DNA from: Leclercia adecarboxylata
GTDB taxonomy: Bacteria > Pseudomonadota > Gammaproteobacteria > Enterobacterales > Enterobacteriaceae
Reading direction: 5' to 3'
DNA length: 64,000 nucleotides
Assembly (NCBI RefSeq): GCF_006874705.1
Contig: NZ_CP035382.1
Span: 620,001-684,000, forward strand
This document shows, piece by piece, positions 17,915-30,513 of this stretch. Position 1 is the stretch's first letter. Every line of letters starts with the position of its first letter. The notes under the pieces are model-generated. The model was given only the letters and a program-made list of their open reading frames with translations, was not told the DNA's origin and did not search any database. Made by a program: the position numbers and the translations under genes.

Positions 17915-19105
17915 ATGTTAGACGCTCAAACCATCGCTACCGTTAAAGCCACTATTCCCCTGCTGGTCGAAACCGGTCCTAAACTTACCGCCCATTTTTA
18001 CGATCGCATGTTCGCGCACAACCCGGAGCTCAAAGAGATTTTCAACATGAGCAACCAGCGCAACGGCGACCAGCGCGAAGCGTTATTTAACGCCATTGCC
18101 GCGTACGCCAGCAACATCGAGAACCTGCCGGCGCTGCTGCCAGCGGTGGAAAAAATCGCCCAGAAACACACCAGCTTCCAGATCAAACCCGAGCAGTACA
18201 ACATTGTTGGCAGCCATCTGCTGGCCACCCTGGATGAGATGTTCAGCCCGGGTCAGGAAGTGCTGGACGCATGGGGCAAAGCCTACGGCGTGCTGGCTAA
18301 CGTCTTTATCAACCGTGAAGCGCAGATCTACAGCGAAAACGCCAGCAAGAGCGGCGGCTGGGAAGGCACCCGCGCGTTCCGTATCGTGGAAAAAACCCCG
18401 CGCAGCGCGCTGATTACCAGCTTTGAATTTGAGCCGGTGGACGGCCAGCCGGTGGCCGATTACCAGCCGGGCCAGTACCTGGGCGTGTGGCTGAAGCCGG
18501 AAGGCTTCCCGCATCAGGAGATCCGCCAGTACTCCCTGACCCGTAAGCCAAACGGAAAAGGCTACCGCATTGCGGTGAAACGCGAGGACGGTGGTCAGGT
18601 CTCCACATGGCTGCACGACGAAGCTAGCGTCGGTGATGTGGTGCATCTGGCCGCGCCAGCGGGCGATTTCTTTATGGCGGTGGATGCCAATACTCCGGTG
18701 ACGCTGATCTCCGCCGGTGTCGGTCAGACCCCGATGCTGGCGATGCTGGATACCCTGGCGAAATCGCAGCATCAGGCGCAGGTTAACTGGTTCCACGCCG
18801 CAGAGAATGGCGAAGTACATGCGTTTTCTGATGAAGTGAAAACGCTGGCTGCCGGTCTGCCGCACTTTACCGCCCACAACTGGTATCGCCTGCCTTCGGA
18901 TGACGACCGTGCCGCAGCACGCTTCGACAGCGAAGGTCTGATGGCGTTAAGCCAGCATAAAGAGCAGTTCCACGCCCCGGAGATGCAGTTCTACGTCTGT
19001 GGTCCGGTAGCCTTTATGCAGTACGCCGCGGCCCAGCTCCTTGAGCTGGGCGTAAATAAAGATAATATTCATTACGAATGCTTCGGCCCGCATAAGGTGC
19101 TGTAA
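17915..19105 (+). CDS. hmp: nitric oxide dioxygenase (flavohaemoglobin) Hmp
   Basis: Detoxifies NO to nitrate using O2 and NAD(P)H. The 396-aa protein has a globin domain (1-140; distal Tyr29 and Gln53, proximal His85), an FAD-binding domain with RQYSLT near 206-211 and an NAD domain with [13 protein letters not shown]. The start at 17915 is preceded by GGAAG; an ATG-like codon 15 nt upstream is not conserved. Followed by a strong terminator. Confidence 0.98.
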   Translation: MLDAQTIATVKATIPLLVETGPKLTAHFYDRMFAHNPELKEIFNMSNQRNGDQREALFNAIAAYASNIENLPALLPAVEKIAQKHTSFQIKPEQYNIVGSHLLATLDEMFSPGQEVLDAWGKAYGVLANVFINREAQIYSENASKSGGWEGTRAFRIVEKTPRSALITSFEFEPVDGQPVADYQPGQYLGVWLKPEGFPHQEIRQYSLTRKPNGKGYRIAVKREDGGQVSTWLHDEASVGDVVHLAAPAGDFFMAVDANTPVTLISAGVGQTPMLAMLDTLAKSQHQAQVNWFHAAENGEVHAFSDEVKTLAAGLPHFTAHNWYRLPSDDDRAAARFDSEGLMALSQHKEQFHAPEMQFYVCGPVAFMQYAAAQLLELGVNKDNIHYECFGPHKVL

Positions 19106-19110
19106 TGCAA

Positions 19111-19139
19111 AAAGCCCCTCTCACGAGGGGCTTTTTTTT
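19111..19139 (+). terminator. hmp rho-independent terminator
   Basis: Stem aagcccctc/gaggggctt with a 4-nt loop followed by T8, starting 6 nt after the hmp stop codon. Confidence 0.93.
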
Positions 19140-19170
19140 GCCCGGCGGCGCTGCGCTTGCGCGGGCCTAC
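19140..19170. repeat. single REP unit
   Basis: One REP palindrome (gcccggcggcgctgcgcttgc, then gggcctac) directly after the hmp terminator and before the converging glnB. Confidence 0.75.
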
Positions 19171-19192
19171 GGGTTCATTGGGCAGTGCTGCG

Positions 19193-19585
<393 letters not shown>

Positions 19586-19610
19586 TCATATTCAGGCGGA
19601 TTTTAGGGTA

Positions 19611-20948
19611 TCACTCTTTAAAATCGTTTGCTTCCAGCTCATGGCGCGACAGCAGCTTATAAAACTCGGTGCGGTTACGTCCGGCCATGCGCGCCGCATG
19701 GGTCACGTTACCTTTGGTGATCTGCAGTAATTTACGCAGATAGTTGAGCTCAAACTGATTGCGGGCCTCGACGAAGGTCGGCAGAGCGGTATTTTCCCCC
19801 TCCAGAGCCTGGTCCACCAGCGCATCGCCGATCACCGGCGAGGAGGTGAGCGCCACGCACTGCTCAATCACGTTCACCAGCTGGCGCACGTTACCGGGCC
19901 AGCTGGCGGTCATCAGCCGCTTCATGGCATCGGTGGAGAAAGCCCGCACAAACGGCTTATGCCGCTCGGCGGACTGGCGCAGCAGCTGCGTCGCCAGCAG
20001 CGGAATATCTTCCGCCCGCTCCGCCAGCGCCGGGATCTTCAGGTTGACGACGTTGAGGCGATAGAACAGGTCTTCACGAAACTCGTTGCGCGCCATCGCC
20101 TTGGGCAGATCCCGGTGGGTGGCGGAGATAATACGCACGTTGATGTCGATATCGCGGTTGCTGCCGAGCGGCCTGACCTTGCGCTCCTGCAGCACGCGCA
20201 GCAGTTTGACCTGCAGCGGTGCCGGCATATCGCCAATTTCATCGAGGAACAGCGTACCGCCTTCTGCGGCCTGGAAGAGCCCTTCCCGGCTGCTGACCGC
20301 GCCGGTAAAGGCCCCGCGCGCGTGCCCAAACAGCTCCGACTCCAGCAGTTGCTCGGGCAGCGCCCCGCAGTTGATGGCGATAAAGGCGTTTTTGCCGCGC
20401 GGGCTGGCGTTGTGGATCGCCTGGGCGAGGATCTCTTTCCCGGTGCCGCTCTGGCCGTTAATCAGCACGCTGACGTCGGACTGCGCCACCATCCGCGCCT
20501 GCTCCAGCAGCCGCAGCATGATCGGACTGCGGGTGACAATCGTCTCCCGCCACGTCTCATCGCCTGGCGGCGCGGCGTGCTCCAGGGCATCGTCGATCGC
20601 TTTATAGAGCGCGTCTTTGTCCACCGGCTTGGTGAGGAAGCTAAAGACCCCCTGCTGGGTGGCCGCCACGGCATCCGGGATTGAGCCGTGGGCAGTGAGG
20701 ATAATCACCGGCATACCGGGTTGCAGCTTCTGGATCTCGGTAAACAGCTGCATGCCGTCCATCTCATCCATCCGCAAATCGCTGATGACCAGATCGACCT
20801 TCTCGCGCCCCAGCACCTTCAGCCCTTCCTGACCGCTTTCGGCAGTCACCACGCTGTAGCCCTCGCTTACCAGACGCATGCCCAGCAGCTTCAGCAAGCC
20901 GGGGTCGTCATCCACCAGCAAAAGATGCGCAGGTTTTCGGCTTGTCAT
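19611..20948 (-). CDS. glrR: sigma54-dependent response regulator GlrR (QseF)
   Basis: NtrC-type activator of 445 aa. Receiver domain with phospho-acceptor Asp57 and Lys107; AAA+ domain with Walker A GQSGTGKE (165-172), sigma54-contacting GAFTGA (212-217) and GTLFLDEI (231-238); Fis-type HTH at the C-terminus (ITKGNVTHAARMAGRNRTEFYKLL). Activates glmY from the sites listed upstream. Its start overlaps the qseG stop by 4 nt. Confidence 0.97.
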   Translation of the reverse strand: MTSRKPAHLLLVDDDPGLLKLLGMRLVSEGYSVVTAESGQEGLKVLGREKVDLVISDLRMDEMDGMQLFTEIQKLQPGMPVIILTAHGSIPDAVAATQQGVFSFLTKPVDKDALYKAIDDALEHAAPPGDETWRETIVTRSPIMLRLLEQARMVAQSDVSVLINGQSGTGKEILAQAIHNASPRGKNAFIAINCGALPEQLLESELFGHARGAFTGAVSSREGLFQAAEGGTLFLDEIGDMPAPLQVKLLRVLQERKVRPLGSNRDIDINVRIISATHRDLPKAMARNEFREDLFYRLNVVNLKIPALAERAEDIPLLATQLLRQSAERHKPFVRAFSTDAMKRLMTASWPGNVRQLVNVIEQCVALTSSPVIGDALVDQALEGENTALPTFVEARNQFELNYLRKLLQITKGNVTHAARMAGRNRTEFYKLLSRHELEANDFKE

Positions 20949-21682
20949 GGCTTTCCGTCCTCTTGTTTCGGGGTATCCGCCGCGTCGCCGTCAGCGGGCG
21001 GCATCGCACTCTTTGGCGCATCCGGCAGATAGTTGCTGACCGGCTTACGGGTGGAGAGTTGCCGTTCAATATCGGTCAGGTTTTCCAGCTTCCGGGTAGT
21101 GGTGTCCAGCTGCGAGCGTAAATATTGCTGCTGCTGGCGCAGGTTATCCAGCTCACCGTCGGTCGTCTGCTGTAACTTGCCGTAGCGTGAACGCTCCTCC
21201 GCCAGCTGCAGCTGCAGCACCTGCCCGTGTCGCCATAGCTGATAGAGCGGGCGCACCTGGGCGGGGATCTGCGGGCTCAGCGCATCCAGCCGGGTGGTCA
21301 ATACCCGCCGCTCCACCGGGTTAATTTTGGCATTTGCCAGCAGGAGCCCGCGTTTAAAGCTCTCCTGCCAGGTGTCATCGCTCCAGGTCCGCGCCTCTGC
21401 ACGCGCGGCGGCGGGTGAGAGGCGATCCGCACAGTCCATGCCGCGTAGCCAGTAGAGCGGATTGCTGTCGGTTTCCTGACCATGCAGCTGCCAGATATTA
21501 TTGCAGTCGGTAGAAAGGAAGTCCGCCAGCTGATGTTCAGGCAATTTTTCATCCTGCTTGTCGCTGATGGCTGGCGTCGGCGCGTGGGTGACGCATCCGG
21601 CCAGCAGCAGGCAGGGAAGGCTCAGGCGGATAAAGTGGCCGGAAAATACCGCGTTAATGGCGCGGGAAAAGACGTGTGACAT
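20945..21682 (-). CDS. qseG: outer-membrane lipoprotein QseG
   Basis: Lipoprotein that in E. coli interacts with and tunes the GlrK sensor. The 245-aa protein has a lipobox LLAGC ending at Cys30 and a coiled-coil-like C-terminal part (about 150-215). I used the ATG at 21682 as its sequence begins like the E. coli protein; an alternative ATG at 21703 overlaps the glrK stop (ATGA) and would add seven residues. Middle gene of glrK-qseG-glrR. Confidence 0.92.
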   Translation of the reverse strand: MSHVFSRAINAVFSGHFIRLSLPCLLLAGCVTHAPTPAISDKQDEKLPEHQLADFLSTDCNNIWQLHGQETDSNPLYWLRGMDCADRLSPAAARAEARTWSDDTWQESFKRGLLLANAKINPVERRVLTTRLDALSPQIPAQVRPLYQLWRHGQVLQLQLAEERSRYGKLQQTTDGELDNLRQQQQYLRSQLDTTTRKLENLTDIERQLSTRKPVSNYLPDAPKSAMPPADGDAADTPKQEDGKP

Positions 21683-21699
21683 ACTCACCAGACTTAGAT

Positions 21700-23133
21700 T
21701 CATTTCAGTGATTTTTCCGACTCAAGCGGCAGTTCGATGCGAAAACAGACATCGGTACGGTCGTCAGTGACAAGATTAAGCTCTCCCTGCATACGACGAA
21801 TGCAGTCGCGGGCGATGCTCAGCCCCAGACCGCTTCCCTTAACCGCCCCTTTGCGTTGTTGGCTCCCCTGGAAAAAGGGTTCGAAGATCATCGTTTTTTC
21901 ATCGTCGGGGATCGGGTTTCCGGTGTTGGCGACATCGATACAGACACGCGAGCCGTGCGTAAAACTGCGAATATAAATGGTACCGGATTCAATGCCATAG
22001 TGCACCGCGTTGGAATAAAGATTATCCAGCACGCTCATCAGCAGCATAGGTTCGGCTAAACAGGCGGGCGTCGAAAGCGCCAGTTCAGTATGCATCATTT
22101 TAGCCCGCGCAGGCAGGCTGTGGGCGGATAGCACCATATCCACCAGCGGTGCAAGCTCCACCCGCTCCAGCTCGGGTATCCCGTCGGCCAGTTTGCGGTT
22201 GTAGTCGAGCAGTTGCTCAATCAGCTTTTGCAGATTACGGCTGCTGGCATCGAGGATCTCAACAATTTCCCCTTGCTCAGGCGTCAGCGGCCCGGCGACC
22301 TCATCGGCCAGCAGCTCGGTCCCCTCGCGCATGCTGGCGAGCGGGGTTTTCAGTTCATGGGAGATGTGGCGTAAAAACTGATGACGCTGGGATTCGAGCC
22401 ACGCCAGCCGTTCGGAGAGCCAGATGATGCGTTGTCCGACCGAGCGCAACTCGCGCGGGCCGGTAAAGACCACGGTATTGCCCAGCGAGCGCCCCTCCCC
22501 CAGCCGGTTGATCATCCGCTCAATGCCCTTGACCGGGCCGATGATCATGCGGGTGAAGAGCAGGACCAGCACCAGGCTAACCAGAAACAGCACCAGCGCC
22601 TGCCAGCCAAAGAACTGGCCGCGCTCGGCAATCTCCTGCTGGAGCTGCTGCCCGCGGGAGAAGATCACCGCCCGGGTCGCCTGGACCATTTCGGTATTGG
22701 CGTTGGCGAAGGCCTCCAGCCGGAGGGCGGACATCGCATCGGGGCCGCTGTTGAGGCACTGCAACTGCGCCAGCGCATTGATATCCTGACGCAACGCCTG
22801 ATACAGCTTGTCGTCCGGCAACACCCCTGCATGGGCATCAAGCATTTCGCTGTAGCGCTTACGCTGATTTTGATACACGTTTGCCAGCGTCCTGTCGTCG
22901 AGCACGCAATACTGCCGGTAGCTGCGCTCCATCTCCAGCGCGGCATTGGTCATCGCCTCGCTGCGGCGGGCATCAATCAGGGTGGTACGGTTGGTGAGCG
23001 CCGCCTGGGCGCTGAGGGCGTTCAGGCTCTGCCATGCCTGCCATGCCAGGACCAGCAAAGGCAGCAGGATCAGCAGGAATGCCATCATGACTAACTGTCG
23101 CAAGGAGCGAGGGAAAACAGACCAGCGTTTCAA
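21700..23133 (-). CDS. glrK: sensor histidine kinase GlrK (QseE)
   Basis: Membrane sensor of 477 aa with two membrane segments (about 13-32 and 178-196), a periplasmic sensory region between them, HAMP linker, H-box with His259 (RHISHELKTPL) and a C-terminal ATPase domain (SVLDNLYSNAV, then GSGLGLSIARD). Phosphorylates GlrR in response to envelope stress. Start codon is TTG, as in E. coli. Transcribed downstream of glmY. Confidence 0.96.
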   Translation of the reverse strand: MKRWSVFPRSLRQLVMMAFLLILLPLLVLAWQAWQSLNALSAQAALTNRTTLIDARRSEAMTNAALEMERSYRQYCVLDDRTLANVYQNQRKRYSEMLDAHAGVLPDDKLYQALRQDINALAQLQCLNSGPDAMSALRLEAFANANTEMVQATRAVIFSRGQQLQQEIAERGQFFGWQALVLFLVSLVLVLLFTRMIIGPVKGIERMINRLGEGRSLGNTVVFTGPRELRSVGQRIIWLSERLAWLESQRHQFLRHISHELKTPLASMREGTELLADEVAGPLTPEQGEIVEILDASSRNLQKLIEQLLDYNRKLADGIPELERVELAPLVDMVLSAHSLPARAKMMHTELALSTPACLAEPMLLMSVLDNLYSNAVHYGIESGTIYIRSFTHGSRVCIDVANTGNPIPDDEKTMIFEPFFQGSQQRKGAVKGSGLGLSIARDCIRRMQGELNLVTDDRTDVCFRIELPLESEKSLK

Positions 23134-23194
23134 CGCATTACTCTTTTTTGCGAGGGGGTAAGAGGATGCTAGCTGGACAGCCCTTCAGATACAA

Positions 23195-23378
23195 CACAGC
23201 CGGGTTAAAAACCCGGCTTTGTTATGGAATGAGGCGGTGCCTAACTCGACGTTTCGCCCCGGGCCTGATAAAGCAAAGCTATGATCAGCAGTTGGACGGC
23301 AGGCACCTTTTTGTGCGTCATTCGAAGTTTATGTAGCGCTTCCCGAAGGGGCTGACATAAGAGGGTGAATGAGCCACT
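23195..23378 (-). ncRNA. glmY: small RNA GlmY
   Basis: About 184-nt homologue of the E. coli sRNA that titrates RapZ, thereby stabilising GlmZ and raising GlmS synthesis when glucosamine-6-P is low. It begins AGTGGCTCATTCA on the minus strand and keeps the stem with GCCCCTTCGGG and the AAAGGTGCCTGCCG block; the 3' hairpin (198-206 with 210-218 of the 23000 block) is the terminator. The 5' end is 13 nt from the sigma54 -12 element. Ends are estimated to within a few bases. Confidence 0.88.
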
Positions 23379-23390
23379 GGCTACTATTAT

Positions 23391-23405
23391 GCAACAGATG
23401 TGCCA
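23391..23405 (-). promoter_or_regulatory. sigma54 promoter of glmY
   Basis: Minus-strand TGGCACATCTGTTGC fits the -24/-12 consensus TGGCAC-N5-TTGC exactly and is 13 nt before the predicted glmY 5' end. Confidence 0.9.
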
Positions 23406-23494
23406 TAATGCAAATAAAAATATTAAATTGTTAATTTATATATAATTTTATAAGGATCAGCAGTAGTTGCGGGCGGGATGATTTTCAGGCTATC

Positions 23495-23512
23495 TGTCGC
23501 CGATCAGCAACA
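23495..23512. promoter_or_regulatory. GlrR activator site, degenerate
   Basis: TGTC-N10-AACA, one mismatch to the TGTC-N10-GACA pattern of GlrR sites upstream of glmY in E. coli. About 90-107 bp upstream of the sigma54 promoter. Confidence 0.55.
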
Positions 23513-23557
23513 CCCTTACAGGGTTGTTAGGGACTCTATTAATATCAATAAGTTAAA

Positions 23558-23575
23558 TGTCGCCAATTGACGACA
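23558..23575. promoter_or_regulatory. GlrR activator site
   Basis: TGTCGCCAATTGACGACA matches TGTC-N10-GACA exactly, in the enhancer region of glmY. Confidence 0.75.
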
Positions 23576-23590
23576 TCAATATATGAGTAT

Positions 23591-23608
23591 TGTCGCAGAT
23601 TTGCGACA
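23591..23608. promoter_or_regulatory. GlrR activator site
   Basis: TGTCGCAGATTTGCGACA is a perfect TGTC-N10-GACA palindrome, the most distal of three sites in the glmY enhancer, 33 bp from its neighbour. Confidence 0.75.
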
Positions 23609-23618
23609 CCGGGGAATT

Positions 23619-23696
23619 GCCGGGCGGCACTGCGTTTGCCCGGCCTACAAAACCTCACTCGGCTTTGTAGGCCCGGTAAGCGAAGCGCCACCGGGC
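23619..23696. repeat. BIME (two REP units)
   Basis: REP units at 23619-23648 and 23667-23696 in inverted orientation, 15 bp downstream of the purL stop on the minus strand. Confidence 0.85.
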
Positions 23697-23710
23697 ACAA
23701 CAACGATCTC

Positions 23711-26700
23711 TTAACCCAACTGCTTACGCGCGTTGCGGAAGATACGCATCCACGGGCTGTCCTCGCCCCAGTTCTCCGGGTGCCAGGAGTTGCTGACGGT
23801 ACGGAATACGCGCTCAGGGTGCGGCATCATCACCGTAACGCGACCGCTTTCGCTGGTCACTGCGGTGATGCCATTGGCTGAACCGTTCGGGTTCGCCGGG
23901 TAGGTTTGCGTGACTTTACCGAAGTTATCGACAAAGCGCAGCGCCACCAGACCTTTGCTCTCCAGCTCCGCCAGATGCGCGGCGTTACGTACTTCCACCT
24001 GCCCTTCACCGTGAGATACCGCGATTGGCATTTGGGAACCCACCATGCCCTGCAGCAGCAGAGAAGGGCTCTGGGTCACTTCCACCAGGCTGAAACGCGC
24101 TTCGAAGCGATCGGACTGGTTACGCACAAAGCGCGGCCAGGCTTCACTGCCCGGGATCAGCTCGCGCAGGTTCGACATCATCTGGCAGCCGTTGCAGACG
24201 CCCAGGGCCAGAGTCTGCGGACGGTGGAAGAAGGTTTCGAACTCGTCGCGAACGCGGTCGTTAAAGAGGATGGATTTCGCCCAGCCCTCACCCGCACCCA
24301 ACACGTCACCGTAAGAGAAGCCGCCGCACGCCACCAGCGCCTGGAAATCGGCCAGACCGGTACGGCCTGCCAGCAGGTCGCTCATATGCACGTCGATGGC
24401 ATCGAAGCCCGCACGGTGGAAGGCGGCCGCCATCTCCACGTGGGAGTTCACGCCCTGCTCGCGCAGAACCGCGACTTTCGGACGGGCACCCTTCGCGATA
24501 TACGGCGCGGCAATGTCTTCATTGATGTCGAACGACAGCTTCACGTTCAGGCCCGGATCCTGGTCGTTAGCTTTCGCCTCGTGCTCCTGATCGGCACACG
24601 CCGGGTTGTCGCGCAGACGCTGCATCTGCCAGGTGGTTTCTGCCCACCACATGCGCAGCGTAGAGCGGCTTTCGGCAAAGACGGTCTGACCGTTGGCCTC
24701 GATAACAAAGCGATCCCCGGTCACCGCTTTACCCAGGTAGTGTACGCAGTCGCCCAGACCGTGCTGGGCCAGCAGCGCTTCCACCGCTTCGCGATCGGCC
24801 GCACGTACCTGAATCACAGCACCCAGCTCTTCGTTGAACAGCGCCGCCAGACGATCGTCGCCCAGGCTGGCAATGTTGGCTTCCACGCCGCAGTGGCCGG
24901 TGAAGGCCATCTCGGCCAGGGTAACCAGCAGGCCGCCGTCGGAACGGTCGTGGTAGGCCAGCAGTTTACGTTGGGCTACCAGCGCCTGAATGGCGTCGTA
25001 GAACCCTTTCAGCTGCGCCACGTCGCGCACGTCAGCAGCCTTGTCACCCAGCTGGCGGTAAACCTGTGCCAGCGCGGTGGCACCCAGCGCGTTATGACCT
25101 TTACCCAGGTCAATCAGCAGCAGGGCGTTGTCTTCGGTGGAAAGCTGCGGGGTGATGGTGTGACGCACATCTTCCACGCGAGCGAAGGCGGTGATCACCA
25201 GCGACAGCGGCGAGGTCATCTCACGCTGCTCGCTGCCTTCCTGCCAGCGGGTTTTCATCGACATGGAGTCTTTGCCCACCGGAATGGTCAGGCCCAGCGC
25301 CGGGCAGAGTTCTTCCCCCACCGCTTTCACCGCTTCATACAGCCCGGCGTCTTCGCCCGGGTGACCGGCTGCGGCCATCCAGTTGGCGGAGAGCTTGATG
25401 CGTTTGATATCGCCAATCTGGGTGGCGGCGATGTTGGTCAGCGCTTCACCCACCGCCAGGCGGGCAGAGGCCGCGAAGTCCAGCAGCGCAACCGGGGAAC
25501 GTTCGCCCAAGGCCATCGCTTCACCGTAGTAGCTGTCGAGGCTGGCGGTGGTTACCGCGCAGTTCGCCACCGGCACCTGCCACGGACCTACCATCTGATC
25601 GCGGGCAACCATGCCGGTCACGGTGCGGTCGCCGATGGTGACGAGGAAAGTTTTTTCCGCCACGGCCGGCAGATGCAGAACGCGGTTAACCGCCTCGGCA
25701 ACGGTCACACCCTGCAGGTCGAGGGCTTTGCCGCTGGCTTTACGGGTCTGTACGTCGCGGGTCATCTTCGGCGTTTTGCCCAGCAGCACGTCCAGCGGCA
25801 GATCGATCGGCTGGTTGTCAAAGTGGGTATCGCTTAAGGAGAGATGCATCTCTTCGGTGGCTTCACCGATCACCGCGTACGGCGCACGTTCGCGGCGGCA
25901 CAGCTCATCGAACAGCGGCAGCTGATCCGGAGCAACGGCCAGCACGTAGCGCTCCTGGGATTCGTTACACCAGATCTCCAGCGGGCTCATGCCTGGCTCA
26001 TCGCTCAGGATATCGCGCAGGTTGAAGCGGCCGCCGCGGTTGCCATCGCTCACCAGCTCCGGCATGGCGTTGGAGAGACCGCCCGCGCCCACGTCGTGAA
26101 TAAAGAGAATTGGGTTGGCATCGCCCAGCTGCCAGCAGCGGTCGATCACCTCCTGGCAACGACGTTCCATCTCCGGGTTGTCGCGCTGTACGGAGGCAAA
26201 ATCGAGATCCGCATCAGACTGACCGGAGGCCATCGACGAAGCCGCCCCGCCGCCCAGGCCGATGTTCATCGCCGGGCCACCCAGAACGATCAGCTTAGCA
26301 CCGACGACGATCTCGCCTTTTTGCACGTGATCGGCGCGGATGTTGCCGATCCCGCCCGCCAGCATGATCGGTTTGTGGTAGCCGCGCAGCTCTTCGCCGT
26401 TGTGGCTGTCCACTTTCTCCTCGTAGGTACGGAAATAACCGTTCAGGGCCGGACGACCAAATTCGTTGTTAAATGCCGCGCCGCCCAGCGGGCCGTCGGT
26501 CATGATGTCCAGGGCGGTAACAATGCGCTCCGGCTTACCGAAGTCCTCTTCCCACGGCTGTTCAAAGCCCGGGATACGCAGGTTGGAGACGGAGAAGCCC
26601 ACCAGCCCCGCTTTTGGTTTAGCCCCGCGTCCAGTGGCACCTTCGTCACGGATTTCGCCGCCGGAGCCGGTTGCGGCACCCGGCCATGGCGAGATCGCCG

Positions 26701-27598
26701 TCGGGTGGTTATGCGTTTCGACTTTCATCAGGATATGCACAGGCTCCTGGTGGAAGTCATAGCGCCCTGCTTCGCGATCGGCGAAGAAGCGGCCCACCTC
26801 GGAACCTTCCATTACCGCGGCGTTGTCTTTGTATGCAGACAGCACGTGGTCAGGGGTTTTCTCCATGGTGTTTTTGATCATTTTGAACAGCGACTTCGGC
26901 TGCTGCTCGCCGTCGATAACCCAGTCGGCGTTGAAGATCTTATGGCGGCAGTGTTCGGAGTTGGCCTGCGCGAACATATAAAGTTCGATGTCGTTCGGGT
27001 TGCGGTTCAGCTTAACGAACGCGTCCTGCAGGTAGTCGATTTCATCTTCGGCAAGCGCCAGGCCCAGACGCAGGTTGGCGTCAATCAGCGCCTGACGGCC
27101 CTCACCCAGCAGGCCCACGCTCTGGACTGGCGCAGGCTGATGGTGGGAGAAGAGCTGCTGTGCGTCATCCAGAGAGGCAAACACGCTCTCCATCATGCGG
27201 TCGTGCAGTTCGCTTGCCACAACGGCCCACTGGGCGTCGGTCAGAGTGGAGGCTTCAACGTAATACGCCACGCCGCGCTCCAGACGATCAATCTGGCTCA
27301 GACCACAGTTGCGGGCGATGTCGGTTGCTTTAGAAGACCAGGGGGAGATGGTGCCCGGACGAGGCGTAACCAGCAGAAGTTTACCGTTCGGGGTATGGCT
27401 GCTCAGGCTTGGGCCGTACTTCAGCAGGCGCTCAAGCCGGACTAAATCCTCTGCCGTTAAGGGAGCATTCAGGTCAGCAAAATGGACATACTCAGCGTAA
27501 ATATTGCTTACCGGAAGGTCGGCCGCCTGAAAACGTGCCAGCAGTTTGTTGATACGGAAGGCAGACAGTGCAGGCGAACCACGCAGAATTTCCATCAT
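23711..27598 (-). CDS. purL: phosphoribosylformylglycinamidine synthase
   Basis: Fourth step of de novo purine synthesis: FGAR plus glutamine and ATP to FGAM. The 1295-aa large form carries synthetase halves (about 1-1040) and a C-terminal glutamine amidotransferase with the nucleophile in GVCNGCQMM near 1135. The start MMEILRGSP at 27598 is conserved; a 42-codon upstream extension crosses the promoter and is not used. PurR-controlled operator lies over the -35 region. Confidence 0.98.
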   Translation of the reverse strand: MMEILRGSPALSAFRINKLLARFQAADLPVSNIYAEYVHFADLNAPLTAEDLVRLERLLKYGPSLSSHTPNGKLLLVTPRPGTISPWSSKATDIARNCGLSQIDRLERGVAYYVEASTLTDAQWAVVASELHDRMMESVFASLDDAQQLFSHHQPAPVQSVGLLGEGRQALIDANLRLGLALAEDEIDYLQDAFVKLNRNPNDIELYMFAQANSEHCRHKIFNADWVIDGEQQPKSLFKMIKNTMEKTPDHVLSAYKDNAAVMEGSEVGRFFADREAGRYDFHQEPVHILMKVETHNHPTAISPWPGAATGSGGEIRDEGATGRGAKPKAGLVGFSVSNLRIPGFEQPWEEDFGKPERIVTALDIMTDGPLGGAAFNNEFGRPALNGYFRTYEEKVDSHNGEELRGYHKPIMLAGGIGNIRADHVQKGEIVVGAKLIVLGGPAMNIGLGGGAASSMASGQSDADLDFASVQRDNPEMERRCQEVIDRCWQLGDANPILFIHDVGAGGLSNAMPELVSDGNRGGRFNLRDILSDEPGMSPLEIWCNESQERYVLAVAPDQLPLFDELCRRERAPYAVIGEATEEMHLSLSDTHFDNQPIDLPLDVLLGKTPKMTRDVQTRKASGKALDLQGVTVAEAVNRVLHLPAVAEKTFLVTIGDRTVTGMVARDQMVGPWQVPVANCAVTTASLDSYYGEAMALGERSPVALLDFAASARLAVGEALTNIAATQIGDIKRIKLSANWMAAAGHPGEDAGLYEAVKAVGEELCPALGLTIPVGKDSMSMKTRWQEGSEQREMTSPLSLVITAFARVEDVRHTITPQLSTEDNALLLIDLGKGHNALGATALAQVYRQLGDKAADVRDVAQLKGFYDAIQALVAQRKLLAYHDRSDGGLLVTLAEMAFTGHCGVEANIASLGDDRLAALFNEELGAVIQVRAADREAVEALLAQHGLGDCVHYLGKAVTGDRFVIEANGQTVFAESRSTLRMWWAETTWQMQRLRDNPACADQEHEAKANDQDPGLNVKLSFDINEDIAAPYIAKGARPKVAVLREQGVNSHVEMAAAFHRAGFDAIDVHMSDLLAGRTGLADFQALVACGGFSYGDVLGAGEGWAKSILFNDRVRDEFETFFHRPQTLALGVCNGCQMMSNLRELIPGSEAWPRFVRNQSDRFEARFSLVEVTQSPSLLLQGMVGSQMPIAVSHGEGQVEVRNAAHLAELESKGLVALRFVDNFGKVTQTYPANPNGSANGITAVTSESGRVTVMMPHPERVFRTVSNSWHPENWGEDSPWMRIFRNARKQLG

Positions 27599-27662
27599 AA
27601 GTCTCTCGTCTTCGAAGCGCCGGAGGCGCTTACAGTGTGCGCAAGGGGGGAAAACGGGCGCC

Positions 27663-27701
27663 ATTATAGTGGATCCTGCGCGCCGACGAAACCGTTTGCG
27701 T
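27663..27701 (-). promoter_or_regulatory. purL promoter and overlapping PurR operator
   Basis: The PurR box ACGCAAACGGTTTCGT lies at 27686-27701 (minus strand) and covers the -35 position; the -10 TATAAT is at 27663-27668 with 17-bp spacing. Binding would directly block RNA polymerase. Confidence 0.85.
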
Positions 27702-27866
27702 CGTAATAAAATCGACGTTGTCATTTAGCAGGAGATGTTGCAGCTCCCGCTAATAAGTTGCCAAGTGGCGTTACTTTGCGCAAAATGCCGCGAAATCTTT
27801 GGTAATACTTGTTTTTACTATGGCCCACATAAACCAGAACAATACACAGCACATAGAATCAACTTA

Positions 27867-29856
<1,990 letters not shown>

Positions 29857-29874
29857 CTATGCATAATCACAAAA

Positions 29875-30510
29875 TCATTCCAGTTGCTGAAGTTCACCAA
29901 GGGGCGTGACGCGCCAGCGGTGCTGGCAGAAGTAAAGGAGGGGGTTGTCCTGCTTGCTGTCGCTGTAGCCGCTGTAGAGCCGCAGCGGGGTGCCGATTTT
30001 TTTCTCCAGCTGCACCACCTTCTCGTGGCCGAGGCAGCGCATGGTCAGCACCCAGCCACCGTACGCGCGCCCCATCTGAGTGGCAATCAGGTTGACGCGC
30101 GGCAGCCAGGGGGTATCGAAATAGACCTGCTCGACCAGCGGCTGCGGCGAGCCGGTGATCAGCCAGATGTCAGCATCGTTGGCGTTGAGGTAGTTGGTGA
30201 GCCGCTCCTGCACCACCGGGAAGGCGGTGACATGCCCGCGAAACCAGGTGACAAACTCTTTCTCCAGCTGTTTGAGCCGCGCTTCGCTGTGACCGAAGGT
30301 GCAGCCCCACAGCAGCAGGCTCATCGGCCAGCGGGCGGCGCGGCCTTTAATCAGCAACGCGCCGCCGATGATGGGAAGCAGGGGTAACACGAGCAGGGCA
30401 TTCAGGGGCTGTCGGCGCAGCAAATAGCGCATAAAGGTGCCGAACATATCCTGCTGATGCAGCGTTCCGTCCAGATCGAAAAAGACTACGCGACGCTCGT
30501 GATTGACCAA
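29875..30510 (-). CDS. pgpC: phosphatidylglycerophosphatase C
   Basis: HAD-family phosphatase that converts PGP to phosphatidylglycerol in the inner membrane. The 211-aa protein carries the catalytic DLDGT (Asp12, Asp14) and one membrane segment around 35-52. It begins with TTG (30510) with GAGGAG 6 nt before it, inside the end of murP. E. coli PgpC (YfhB) is the same length. Two bases separate it from the murP stop. Confidence 0.94.
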   Translation of the reverse strand: MVNHERRVVFFDLDGTLHQQDMFGTFMRYLLRRQPLNALLVLPLLPIIGGALLIKGRAARWPMSLLLWGCTFGHSEARLKQLEKEFVTWFRGHVTAFPVVQERLTNYLNANDADIWLITGSPQPLVEQVYFDTPWLPRVNLIATQMGRAYGGWVLTMRCLGHEKVVQLEKKIGTPLRLYSGYSDSKQDNPLLYFCQHRWRVTPLGELQQLE

Positions 30511-30513
30511 ACC

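Larger units (their letters stand above)
23134..23710. other. glrK-purL intergenic region
   Basis: A 577-bp region that carries the sRNA glmY, its sigma54 promoter, three GlrR-type sites and a BIME next to purL, listed separately. No coding frame is supported. Confidence 0.85.

Noticed and set aside
23906..27445. Very long open frames (643 and 533 codons) on the plus strand opposite purL
   Set aside because: They mirror the codon bias of purL on the other strand, have no ribosome site or family resemblance and lie wholly inside a conserved gene.
27735..27866. 44-codon N-terminal extension of MltF
   Set aside because: Hydrophilic and cysteine-rich, unlike the family; it would displace the membrane anchor, and the TTG at 27867 matches the known start.
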